From Adenophora triphylla var. japonica (taxonomy: Eukaryota > Streptophyta > Magnoliopsida > Asterales > Campanulaceae), in the NCBI GenBank assembly GCA_022495995.1, contig JAFEMH010000524.1, positions 1-64,000 on the forward strand: DNA of 64,000 nt, read 5' to 3'. Below, one piece after another: positions 1 to 11,220 of this stretch (its first letter is position 1; each line of letters starts with the position of its first letter). The notes beneath the pieces were generated by a model. It was not told the DNA's origin. It made no database searches and saw only the letters and a program-made list of their open reading frames with translations. Made by a program: the position numbers and the translations under genes.

Positions 1-127
1 ATTGGAGTGGTTGTGGAAAGGTTCTTTTTCTGAAAAAAAAAAAAGTAAAAAAACATTAAACCATACTAGTAATAGTTTATATTCTAATTAGCTTGTGAAA
101 GATTAATTAATAGTACAAACAATTAGC

Positions 128-136
128 CTATAAATA
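128..136 (+). promoter_or_regulatory. TATA box of the germin-like pseudogene
   Basis: CTATAAATA lies 70 bp upstream of the former start codon, in the same place and with the same sequence as in the intact copy (35908-35916). The promoter is therefore preserved although the gene is broken. Confidence 0.7.
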
Positions 137-205
137 GGCACCATCTTCTTGCTAAATCTCTCACCAACACCATTTTAATCAGTTTACTTATTAAAAATCA
201 TCAAT

Positions 206-333
206 ATAGGTTTTCACTTAACTACAACCGTTGCCATTTTTGCTTTGGCCATCTCACTTGCCTATGCCTTTGATCCTAGTCCTCTCCAGGATTTCTGCGT
301 TGCTACTAATGACCCCAATAATGCCCGTACGTA

Positions 334-364
<31 letters not shown>

Positions 365-807
365 TCTCTCTCTCCCCCCTCTCTCTCCCTCTGGTGTGCG
401 TATATGTGTGTGCATGCACATAAATGTTATATATATAGCTTGCTAGTGATTCTTTTTATGTTACATTGAACTAACATATACGAAAAAACTTGCCTGCAGT
501 GTTTGTGAATGGAAGGTTTTGCAAAGATCCAATGCTTGCCAAGGCGGAAGATTTTTTCTTGTCTGGCCTCCACATTCCCGGAAACAGAACAAATTTAGTC
601 GGGTCAAATGTTACTGCAGTAAATGTTGCTCAAATTCCAGGTTTGAACACTCTTGGTATCTCTTTAGTTCGTATTGACTACGCTCCATATGGCCAGAATG
701 CACCCCATACCCATCCTAGGGCAAGTGAGATCCTATTCGTAGTGGAGGGTACCTTATATGTTGACTTTGTTACGCTCCATATGGCCACAATATTTTATAA
801 TAATTGA
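206..807 (+). pseudogene. Germin-like protein pseudogene (copy A)
   Basis: This is the duplicate of the intact germin-like gene at 35986-36810. Exon 1 runs 206-326, a CT-rich intron 327-499 (GT...AG), and exon 2 starts at 500. The initiator is ATA at 206-208 where copy B has ATG. The first metal-ligand box (HTHPRASE) and the LYVDFV strand remain. Codons then run into foreign sequence after 773: relative to copy B, 398 bp (36549-36946) are missing and replaced by 13 bp, so the second half of the cupin barrel, including the last metal histidine, is gone. The frame stops at 807. A truncated transcript could still form from the intact TATA box, but no stable germin barrel is expected. Confidence 0.93.
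335..385. repeat. CT-rich microsatellite in the germin intron
   Basis: A (CT)n tract interrupted by CACACA fills most of the 173 bp intron. Copy B has the same tract at about 36113-36170 with a longer CA part, so repeat length differs between the duplicates. Confidence 0.8.
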
Positions 808-987
808 TTTCGGTTTGCAAGTATTCTCTATTTCATCACAAACTGATCTTGTTATATATTTTTTATTTTGTGTGCTGCTTTCGAATAAAATGTAAAATAG
901 ATTGGTGATATTTCAATAATTTGTTCGAATGGCATACAACCAGCTTCAAAAATCAGATTAGCCCAGGCCTATTTTGGCAATATATCC

Positions 988-1339
988 TGAAGGAGTTGAT
1001 TGTTAGTGTGGCGCCCGCCTCACTTATAGTCATGCGCCCGCCTCAGTTTCTCCTTGCCTTGTCTGAAGTCTCGGCATTCCATGCGGCCGCCTCCTCTTGT
1101 TCCAGGCGCCCGCCTCACTCCTCTGCATCAGTCATGCTTTTTCATCTTCAGTTCATGCACAGCCGTGTCTCTTCATTTTTTGGTTAATGTATCTTTTTTT
1201 TTTTATGCCTCTTAGTTTTTTTTTTTAAGCTTTTCATCTAGATTCCCATGTATATAAATAGTTGTATTGTGTAGATGAATATATCAGATAATACAGCATA
1301 ACTCCACCATCTCCCACCATCATATTTCATATTTCATCA
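988..1339. mobile_element. 352 bp LTR-like insertion (solo LTR or TRIM)
   Basis: Copy B lacks this block: its sequence passes straight from GCAATATATCC to AATTG. The insert starts TGAAGGAG, ends TTTCATCA (TG...CA), and is flanked by the 5 bp direct repeat TATCC at 983-987 and 1340-1344. This is the pattern of an LTR-retrotransposon integration. It contains TATATAAATAG near 1252 as a possible TATA box and four GC-rich GCGCCCGCCTCA-like words at 1010-1115. There is no coding capacity, so it is a solo LTR or a very short non-autonomous element. It arrived after the segmental duplication. Confidence 0.72.
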
Positions 1340-1344
1340 TATCC

Positions 1345-2965
1345 AATTGTGCAGCGTCTGTATTGCTCAAACTATTCGCCAACCTAAACTTTTCGGCAAA
1401 GAGAACAACTGTTTTCTGCACAGAAAATGTTGGTAATTTCCCTAATGGGCGATTATAAGATCCGGCTCTGTGCCATTCTCTACAAAGGACAGCAGAACAG
1501 GTTATCTCGAAAAAAGTTACCAAACGCAGCATGAAATCACAATATTAGAGAAGCAAAATGTATGGCCCAAGAACTGAGTAGCTTAAAGAAAAATATAACA
1601 GTCATGGCAAACTGAATGACATATTTGTGGAGAGACTCTTACAGTTTCCTTTCTGGCGTATCTAAAAAAAGTGTGACATTTTTAATAAGGAATCTGTCTT
1701 GGTACAATTTTATCACTTAATATAAGTAATGTACAAACAAATGAAGATTTATTTTTCAAATGCTTAATGAGTCATTTGCATAGCTACTTATTATGGGACA
1801 AGTATATTAATTTACGTGTAGAGAGATAACAGTGAAACTCCATGCTAAGAATTATCAAGAAGCCATCAAGCTTGTAACATATGGCCTCTATGTTTATCTC
1901 ATTTTTGGGATGCTTTCTTTAAGGGAATATATTTATAAGTAAACAATCTAATAAATTCAAATGAATTTCTTTAACTTGTGTACTAAGTTAAAATAATTAC
2001 TCCATCCGTCCCAAAATAATGACCAAAATTTTTCAAATATATACTATAGTATCTTAAAGTCGGTGAAAAGGCCTCGGGGAGTGCCACGTCGTGCATTCCT
2101 AATAATTCTTTGAATTTTCATGCTTACAAGTGCTGGTATAATCTTTCAAATTATTGTGACACTTTGAATTATACGTATTAGTTGGATACATTTCATCGAT
2201 AAATATATGTAATCAAATGGATAAATATAATAGATTAACTTATTACCTACAATTGTGAGAATTCTATAATAATTCTAATTAATGTACTAATACTAACTTA
2301 ATATAAAGAATAATTAAGTATATTAAAAATACTTCTATCTTTACTCTATAGAATATATGATTAGTATTATAGAAAAGATCTATATAGCTAATAGTGGCAT
2401 GCGAAATAGAAGAGACTCAAAAGTTAAAGAGTCACACATGATAAAAATTTGTGTACTTTGGGATATCCATTTGTGGATTAAACACAATTGCTAGATTTTC
2501 TTCTCTCTCCAATAAAGCTTCGTCTCTCTCTTTTCCTACATGATTTTTGTTATTCCTTTTGGTTTTTCATCAAATCAATATGAAGAAATTGCCCCTCTCG
2601 ACCTAGCCAAGGTGAAGTTTTTCAAATTTCTTGACCGTAGAAAATATTTTTCTGACTTGATTTGTAGTGGTGGATTTGTGTTATTTGAATTGTATTTTGA
2701 TACTATTTTTGCATTGATTTTTTATATCAGTTTTCTTTATCTATGATTGTTTCATGGAATCTAATTTAGGACAAGGATTACTTCACAATATAGAATTCAC
2801 ATGGGTCATACATGTTTGTTCTTCTTCCTTTATTGTTTTTATAGCATGAAAAAAAAGATTATGATTTTATTCATTTTTGAAGGTGGTGTTGGTTTTGTTT
2901 TAAGGTGGTTGCAAGATTGGTATAATGGTTGACTATTTTCATATTATATGGTATCCATTTGTTCT
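1345..2965. other. AT-rich spacer shared by both copies, no gene seen
   Basis: It matches 37147-38522 plus 50605-50817 of copy B with many 1-5 bp indels. Short open frames here do not survive comparison between copies. The stretch ends at the left LTR of copia-1. The point where copy B received the SIRE element corresponds to about 2752. Confidence 0.7.
2000..2025 (+). mobile_element. Stowaway-like MITE end (remnant)
   Basis: TA followed by CTCCATCCGTCCCAAAATA matches the terminal consensus of Stowaway MITEs. No partner inverted terminus was found within about 300 bp, so it is a truncated relic. It is also present in copy B at 37789. Confidence 0.5.
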
Positions 2966-4184
2966 TGTTAGAAAATTATAACGAAAATTCGAAAAGGCTT
3001 TCTTTTTGGAAATAAGCGAAAAATAACAAACCGGGAAATAAATAAAAACCGAAAAAGCCCGAATTAAAGCGGGAATGCGAGAGAGTCGAGGCTTGTGTTA
3101 GACACAATCTCCCTAAGAAGTAATTGCCCTTATGTGGTGCTAACGGTTACCGACAATCTTCTCGTAAGATGCAACGACTTTAATCGGTCGTTAATAGGAG
3201 CACTCCAAATTAACGACTACGGCGAACAAATCTAAGTATTTGGAATTTCTTGACTTGAAAGGAATTTTATGCTTCAATATGCTCTACTAGGCTATTGGAT
3301 TTTTGATGACTGAATGAATGAATGAAATTGTCAAACCAGGGGGGGCTATTTATAGTTAATGAAGAGTTAAGGTGCCTCTTTGGAATAACCACTATTGGTA
3401 CCCGGTGGAATCCCAGCCGTCGGATTAGATCAGACCCAGCCATCCGACCCACCCTTTCGAAGAGGCGCGGGTCATGCATTATCCGATCCATGACTGCTCA
3501 AATGGGCACGGACAAAGTTCAGTGAACCTAACCTTCCCATAGTGGCGTCCATAGGCCCACTACCAACGGTATTGTTCAAGTCGAACCACCATCCAGAGCT
3601 AGACTGAACCAAGCCCAAGCCGCCCGAACCGAACCACTTAGCCTCGGCCTGGACCGCCATCGAACCTATCTTCGTCAAAAGATTAAGGCTCCACAGCTCC
3701 CAACGACCGATGCGTACGTGCGAAGTGCAAAGTGTGCGCCTCAAAGCGCCCGTTGCGACCTTCGCGGGCTTCGCGCGCTTCACGGTTGTGGTCCAAATTG
3801 AGCTATTGTAAAACTGGCACAATTGGGATACTCCTTGCATGGTTGGCCCAATGATCCACCTAGGTTGGCCCAAGGAGGAACAACTTGATGCCTCCTCCTT
3901 ATTTGCATCCACTTATAAACTTGCTTTATTTTTCATCACTAAGCAATGTGGGATAACTGTTTCATATCCCATAAACTCTTCATTTTCCCATTTCAAGTTA
4001 CAATCTTTAGCCATTAATTTCTCATTCACCCGGAAATGGTTTTGAGTAAATAAATGCATTTTCTTAATCTACAACAAATGTAGATTATAATTTTATAACT
4101 TATTTCATTTAACAATAAATGAAACCCATTTGAAAATTGGGTCAAAACATGGTCAAACCTAGTTTCTAAAACCCATTTCCAACA
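2966..4184 (-). repeat. 3' LTR of copia-1, copy A
   Basis: Minus-strand ends are TGTTGGAAATGG and TTTTCTAACA. A G-rich polypurine stretch lies just inside it (plus strand about 4185-4190). A TATA box reads CTATAAATAG on the minus strand at 3346-3355. Compared with the copy B LTR (50818-52062) it lacks about 30 bp near 3435. Confidence 0.88.
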
Positions 4185-4756
4185 ATCCCCACGCATGAAT
4201 GACAATTAATGCATGTATGCGGGTCGTCCAAAAAGTTTCGGTGAACTAATATTGCATCGTAATAGTTAGCTTATGGCTTTGAACCTTCCCTAGTGAAATA
4301 CTATCGGATATACTAGCCATTCGGTAGCGCGATGCTTCGAACCGGTGATCGTATAGTGTATACCAAGACAATGTAAAGTACTCACACAATAATAGCTCTA
4401 ACACTATTTGTTCTAACGTTGTGCCCATTTCGGCCCTGGACCGTATCTCATTCATAAGTGTTCCAATGTAGAAGCGACCTTATTACTTCTCACTTATATA
4501 GGTGATTCATACTATAAAGAGTATCCTGCTATACTCCACCCATAGGTATAGAAATCATTAAAAGTTTTCTCAACTTATCCTCACCACTGCTGCAGGTGCA
4601 CACACTTGGATGTTCTGGGAATGAGTATGAAACAGGTTCCAAGTGTTTCTACTGAACTCATAACTTAGTTTTCTCATTGAACCAAGGGCCTGGGATCTCC
4701 ATTTCTCAAAGTTGAGTGTCCACTATGAGTTCTTTTGTTGTGGGTTTTAAACCCAT

Positions 4757-4870
4757 TCACCTTAACAGTTTATACAGTTGATCTCTATTTATACCTTTCG
4801 TAAACGGATCCGCTATGTTATCATTTGACTTTACATAGTCAATTGTGATAACACCATTTTTGATCAACTG

Positions 4871-4922
<52 letters not shown>

Positions 4923-6486
4923 CTGCTTTCTGCCCTTCCTATTGCTGATTGACTATCACAATGTATCATAACAACAGGCACAAGCTTACTCCAACAAGGA
5001 ATATCCTCTAAGAAGTTCTTAAGCCATTCTGCTTCTTCTCCTGCTTTATCTAAAGCTATAAACTCAGATTCCATCCTGGATCTAGCTATACACGTTTGTT
5101 TGGAGGATTTCCATGCTACCTCCTCCACCAATGGTGAATACATATCCATTTGTAGATTTAGAGTCTTTTGTATCTGATATCCAATGAGCATCACAGTATC
5201 CTTCTAATACAGTTGGATATCTCTTATAAAGTATCCCATGATTCAATTTATACTTTAAATATCTCAATACCCTTAATAGGGCCTTCCAGTGATCCACATT
5301 GGGATTACTAGTGAACCTACTTAGTTTGCTCACTGAATATGCGATGTCCGGATGTGTACAATTCGTTAAGTACATCGGACTACCAATTATTCTCGGCATA
5401 TTCCAAGCGAGAAAGCTGGTTCCCCTCTGTTCTTTTCTAAGTGTAGAGTCAAATCTACCGGTGTCTTAGCCGGAGGGTCATTAATGACATCGAACTTTGA
5501 AGTACATTTTCTAGATAATGGAACCTGTGTGAGAACTATTCCTTCTGATGTTCTAAAAATCTTTATTCCTAATATAACATCCGCTAGACCCATGTCTTTC
5601 ATGTCAAAGTGCTTCTTTAACATGCCTTTAGTATTCCTGATCAGTTCATGAGTACTTCCCATTATCAAACATGTTGTCTACGTAAAGACAGACAATTACA
5701 AATGATTCAGATGTTCCTTTGACGTAGACACACTTGTCACATTCATTTATCTTGAATCCATTTGACAACATAGTTCGGTCAAACTTTTCATGCCATTGCT
5801 TAGATGCTTCTTTTAGTCCATACAACGACTTAACAAGTTTACACACCTTTTGTTCTTTACCGGAACAATGAACCCTTCGAGTTGTTCCATATAAATCTCT
5901 TCATCTAGCTCTCCATTCAAGAAAGCTATTTTCACATCCATCTGGTGTATCTCAAGATTATGCACGGCTGCAATTGCTATAAGAACACGTATGGATGTGA
6001 TCCTTGTGACAGGAGAATATGTATTGAAGAAGTCATATCCTTCCTTTTATCTGAACCCTTTGGCTACTAGCCGGGCTTTGTACTTATCGATAGATCCATC
6101 TGCCTTATACTTCCTTTTAAGGATCCATTTGCAACCCAACGGTTTGCATCGTGGAAGGAGATCAACCAACTCCCAAGTATTATTATGCATTATGGACTCT
6201 ATTTCACTTTAATAGCTTCTTTCCAGAACGGACTATCCAGACCGAATAAAGCTTCTTTAACAGTAGTTGGTTCATTTTCTAACATATATGATTGAAAATC
6301 AGGACCAAAAGACTTTTCCACTCTTGCCCTCTTACTACGTCTAGGTCCTTCATCTTCGTCTCGAGAGGGACTATTTGTAGCTTCATAAGTTCTCTTATTA
6401 GAACTTGTATCTTTCCTATCCTTAACAGGAAAGATATTTTCAAAGAATGACGCATTCCTTGTTTCTATCGTCATTCCTTCATTCAT
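4757..6486 (-). pseudogene. Copia-1 reverse transcriptase and RNase H, copy A
   Basis: The minus strand reads the copia RT (SLYGLKEASKQWHEKF near 5800, then CLYVDNMF near 5670) and continues into RNase H ([16 protein letters not shown] near 5060, [13 protein letters not shown] near 4950, ending [17 protein letters not shown]). The catalytic YVDD is YVDN, and a frameshift follows immediately; both defects are also in copy B. A TAA stop near 6040 is shared as well. In copy A the RNase H part has further frameshifts near 5110 and 5400, whereas copy B keeps one 303-codon frame. Non-functional. Confidence 0.88.
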
Positions 6487-7604
6487 ATCAGGAATGTCCG
6501 ACTTGTGCCTTTATGGCGATAGGCACTACTATTGCTGGCGTATCCAATAAAGATGCAGTCAACCGTCTTGGGACCCATCTTTACTTGCTTTGGCTTAGGT
6601 ACCTCAACTTTAGCTAGACACCCCCACACTTTAAGGTATGTATAACACGGCTTACGATTATGCCATAATTCGTAAGGAGTATTATCAATTCCTTTCTTGG
6701 GTATCTTATTAAGAATGTAGTTGGATGTGAGTATGGCTTCCCCTCACAAGTTATCGGATAAGCCTGAACTGATTAACAGTGCATTCATCATCTCCTTAAG
6801 AGTAAGATTTTTGCGTTCAGCTACTCCGTTAGACTGAGGTGTATATGGTGCTGTCGTTTGATGAATAATGCCAGATTCCCAGGATAATCCTTCAAACGGA
6901 GCGACATATTCTCCCCCTCTATCGCTTCAAATCTTCTTAATCTTTACATTAAGTTGATTCTCAACTTCATTCTTATAAGTTTGGAAAGCCATTATTGCTT
7001 CATCCTTACTTCTCAAGAGATATACATAGCAATATTTAGTGCAATCATCTATAAAAGTAATCAAATACTTTTTCCCACCTCGAGTTTGCACTAACATTAG
7101 ATCACAAATATCTGTGTGAACTAACTCAAGAGGTGTTGTGTTTCTTGTCAGCGAAGAAAATGATGACTTAGGCATTTTCGCTTCAACGCAAATTTCATAC
7201 TTGTCAGTTGAATCGAATTTATTCATAGGAATTAATTCTTGACTCACTAATTTCTTAATTGTGTTGTAATTCACGTGACCTAATCTATCATGCCATAGAT
7301 TAGAACTATCCAACAGGTAGACATAAGAAACAAACTTTTCATTCTTCGCTTCAAAGCGGATAATATTTCTTACATTAATTTTGAACAGGCCCTTTTCAAG
7401 GTACCCATTTCCAAGAAACATATCATTCTTGGTCAATACAAAGTTTTCTAACTCAAACACTAGTTTCTAGAAATCCAAATGCACCATGCTCAACAGCGAT
7501 CCGGAAACTAGGTTCTTGCGAATGTCTGGGACATGCAGCACATCCTTGAGAGTTAGCTCTTTGCCTGAAGACATCTTCAGTATAACCTTTCCAAGTCCCA
7601 TGAT
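6487..7604 (-). pseudogene. Copia-1 integrase region, copy A
   Basis: The minus strand shows the GAG-pre-integrase zinc region (LWHDRLGHVNYNTIKKL) followed by the integrase start (ELVHTDICDLM, then the aspartate in FIDDCTKY). The HHCC finger has lost one cysteine (KYEICVEAK). Translation stops at TGA near 6930 just before SDRGGEYVAPF; CGA to TGA is the simplest change. A second stop replaces a Trp codon near 6745. Both stops are identical in copy B. The frame upstream is cut by the CACTA insertion at 7605-7608. Confidence 0.87.
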
Positions 7605-7607
7605 GTT

Positions 7608-7960
7608 CACTACAAGGAAAATCGATTTTAGCTACGGCAAATTCCGTAGCTAAAATGAAGATTCCGTAGCTAAATCGTGTTTAGCTACGAATTTGTTCTG
7701 TAGCTATTCCGTGGGTGCAAGTTCGTCGCTAAATTGGGTGTCGCTATTTTGTAGCTATTTTAGAGACGGACATATCCGTCTCTAAATTAGAGACAGATAA
7801 TTATGTCTCTAATTTAGAGACAGCAATTGCTCTCTAAATTCGACTCTAATAGCTACAAATATATTAGCGACAAACATGCACCCACGAATTAGCTACAGAA
7901 TTAATATGTCACTGATTTAAATTTAGAGACGAAAAATTGTCTGTCGCTAATTTGCCAATT
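7608..7960. repeat. Left subterminal repeat region of the CACTA element
   Basis: Two motif families alternate in both orientations: TAGCTACGGAATTCCGTAGC-like words near 7628-7700, and TTTAGAGACGGA / TCCGTCTCTAAA words near 7760-7960. Clustered inverted subterminal motifs are the usual transposase-binding sites of CACTA elements. Confidence 0.8.
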
Positions 7961-8242
7961 TTTTTAAAAAAAATATATTCAGCACAAATATATATTTAAA
8001 AATATATTTTAGTATATTTTTAAATATATAATATATGCTGAATAATTTTTTTATATAAATTAATTTATAATGTTACTTAAAATTAATACAATAATAATTA
8101 AACTAATATAAAATTAAAGATAAAAATAATCTAGTATATTGAAAAATGTCAAAATACATCAATTGAAAATGTTAAAATACATCAATTAAAATATCAAAAT
8201 ACATTAATTACAATAACATTTTCAAAATAAATTACAAATCTT
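7961..8242. other. AT-rich CACTA interior, nothing recognised
   Basis: About 280 bp of A/T-rich sequence with short TATATTTAAAAATATA-like inversions. No coding potential is seen. Confidence 0.6.
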
Positions 8243-8828
8243 TCAAAACACAAAAAAATAATACATATCAACAACTTTACGGATCACCACCATCACTGCC
8301 ACTAACACCGCCAAGAATCGCTGTCCCGTCCACCCGCCGCGGCGCCGCCCACCACCACCACCAAGAAAATGTAGATCTAGAAAATCACAGACATGAAACA
8401 CAATCAGAGAGAGAGGGAGAGACAAACCCAGAAACTGAAATTTAGTCAAAACAAAATTATATAAAAATGCCAGTTCTGGACCGCATCCATTTATGGCACA
8501 CTACATGAAATAGAATCAATAATTCATCAGAATCAACATAAATCCAACACATAACAAAATCAAAGAACATAACCCACAGATATTGTTTTCTCAATTAAAA
8601 AATTGACAACAATACGAAATCACAACAATTTGACATACACTAATGCACAGAAGAATTCAAAATAAGAAACGGAAAACCCCCAATTTTGAAATTAAGAAAA
8701 ACTGAAAGGGAAAAGAACATACCCCACCGGCAATTTTGAAATTAAGAAAAACTGAAAAGGAAATATTGCCACCCACAACAGACCCACAAAAGACAATGCT
8801 CAATGTTGCGACCCAGATCTGGAGAGAA

Positions 8829-8879
<51 letters not shown>

Positions 8880-9337
8880 GCTTTACCTGAAGAGAGAGAG
8901 AATGAGGGAGGCGGTGAAGGGGTGATTAAGGGTAGAGCAGAGGCGGAGATCATCGGTGGTTGCGGAGATGGCAGAGGTAGTGGTGGTGTCGGCGGCGACG
9001 TCAATGGCGTTGGAGGAGGTTGGTGAAGGTGAGGGGACGAAATGGAAGAGGGGTGGTAGAAGGAGAGGGTGAGGCGTGACGGGGGGAGGCGAATAGGAGG
9101 GAGACGGTGGGGAGCTTGGGGTGAGAGACGGTGAGGGAGCTGAGGAAATGAGACAGAGAGAGAGAAGACGGTGGTTATTTGAAAATGAAGAGAGAGAGAG
9201 AGAGAAAGGAGGAGTGAAATAGGGAGAGAGTTATTAATTGGTTTTGTTTGAATTATTTTGGGTCGTTGGATTGAATCTATTGAACGGCCAGATTTCGCTT
9301 GGCACATGATCCACGTGAAACTTAAAAATCCAATCAA
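8243..9337. other. GC/GA-rich CACTA interior, possible captured host fragment
   Basis: Composition changes abruptly from AT-rich to GC-rich (8280-8360) and then to GA-rich purine tracts with a (GA)n microsatellite at 8830-8880. A 27 bp segment (AATTTTGAAATTAAGAAAAA and following bases) occurs twice, at about 8684 and 8730. On the minus strand CTCTTCAG precedes GTAAAG at about 8887, resembling an exon-intron junction. The long open frames here are low-complexity Ser/Pro/Leu and are not convincing as protein. CACTA elements often carry host gene pieces, but the donor gene is not recognised. Confidence 0.4.
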
Positions 9338-10139
9338 ATAATTTCACATCACATACTTATATTTATTTCACACTATATTATACACTAACTAAAATATTTA
9401 TGCTTAATATTAAGAATAATAATATTTATTAATAAATTATTAATTATATAATTAATTAATATTAATATTAATTATATAAACAGTAATAATATTAATAATA
9501 GTATTAATAATAATTAGTAATTTTTATTATTTTTTATTGAATAGGAAAAAATATTTTAGATTTTTTTATTACTGAAATTTATAAAAAGCTATCTAAAATA
9601 TTTACATGCTTTTATATGATTTACCCAAAATTTTAGTTATAGTAGTATGCCTATTATCAAGAATAATAACATTATCATATACTAGTAATAATACTTAATA
9701 ATAAGACTAATAATGATGTTATTGTTAATTATTCAATTATATAATTGAATATATTAATAATTATTAATATATAATTAATAATTATAATAATAATAACTGG
9801 TAATAATACATAATATCAAAAATAATAATGTTATTAATTAATAATAATAATCATCATTTTAATTATTTTAAATTTATTAATAATAATTTAATAATTTAAA
9901 CTTCTAAAAAATATTAATATACCTAATTAATAATTGATAGTAATAAATTATAAAAAAATACTTATTAACAATAACAATAATTTAATCTTTAAAGAAAATA
10001 GTAATTAGTAATAATACTTAATAATAAGACTAATAATGATGTTATTGTTAATTATTCAATTATATAATTGAATATATTAATAATTATTATTATATAATTA
10101 ATAATAATATTAATAATAACTAGTAATAATACATAATAT
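9338..10139. repeat. AT-rich block with a ~125 bp direct repeat
   Basis: A segment beginning AGTAATAATACTTAATAATA occurs at about 9683-9810 and again at about 10004-10135 in the same orientation with few differences, about 320 bp apart. The rest is TAATAA-type low-complexity DNA without coding potential. Confidence 0.7.
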
Positions 10140-11220
10140 TCTATACCCTAACCATATACCCTATACCCTAACCCTTATACATTATACAATATACCCTAAA
10201 CCTTAAACCCTATACCCTAACCCCTAAACCATAAACCTTATACCTTATACCATATACCTTAAACCCTAAACCCTATACCATATACCATATACCCTATGTC
10301 CTATACCCTATACCCTATTGGGTATACCCTATACCCTATGCCCTATACCCTATACCCTACCTTATAGGGTATACCCTATACCCTATAGGGCATACCCTAT
10401 ACCCTATGCCCTATACCCTATAGGGTATACCCTATACCCTATGCCCTATACCTTATACCCTATAGGGTATACCCTATATCTTATACCCTATACCCTATAG
10501 GGTATACCCTATACCCTATGCCCTATGCCCTATACCCTATACCCTAAACCCTATAGGGTATACCCTATACCCTATAGGGTATACCCTATACCTTATATCA
10601 TATACCCTATGCCCTATACCCTATAGGGTATACCCTATACCTTATATCATATACCCTAAACCCTAAACCCTATAGGGTATACCCTATACCCTATAGGGTA
10701 TACCCTATACCCTATAGGGTATACCCTATACCCTATGCCCTATACCCTATACCCTACCTTATAGGGTATACCCTATACCCTATGCCCTATGCCCTATGCC
10801 CTATGCCCTATACCCTATAGGGTATACCCTATACCCTATGCCCTATACCTTATACCCTATAGGGTATACCCTATATCTTATACCCTATACCCTATAGGGT
10901 ATACCCTATACCCTATGCCATATGCCCTAAACCCTATAGGGTATACCCTATACCCTATAGGGTATACCCTATACCTTATATCATATACCCTATGCCCTAT
11001 ACCCTATAGGGTATACCCTATACCTTATATCATATACCCTAAACCCTAAACCCTATAGGGTATACCCTATACCCTATAGGGTATACCATATACCTTATAT
11101 CATATACCCTATGCCCTATACCCTATAGGGTATACCCTATACCCTAACCCTTATATATTATATCCTAAACCCTATTCCCTATACCCTAAACCCTATACCC
11201 TATACCCTAACCCCTATACC
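10140..11220. repeat. Telomere-like satellite (CCCTATA/CCCTAAA) inside the CACTA element
   Basis: About 1.1 kb built almost entirely from CCCTATA, CCCTATG and CCCTAAA heptamers. The edges (10140-10290 and 11140-11220) contain the plant telomere unit CCCTAAA most often. The core is dominated by CCCTATA with frequent CCCTATAGGGTATA switches, in which the repeat inverts on itself. Larger blocks of about 330 bp recur (compare 10370-10640 with 10760-11030). Open frames across it are repeat artefacts. Confidence 0.9.

Noticed and set aside
231..469. Small ORFs starting inside germin exon 1 of copy A
   Set aside because: They start at internal ATGs or run through the CT-rich intron; the true start is lost.
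8657..9337. 226-codon Ser/Pro/Leu-rich frame in the CACTA interior
   Set aside because: Low-complexity translation of GA/CT tracts; at most a UTR or intron of a captured gene.
10318..11049. Open frames of Pro-Tyr-Thr-Leu-type repeats
   Set aside because: Translation of the telomere-like heptamer satellite; no start context or domain.
10140..11220. True chromosome end or telomere
   Set aside because: The array is internal to a transposon with both terminal repeats and target duplication, and is mostly CCCTATA rather than CCCTAAA.
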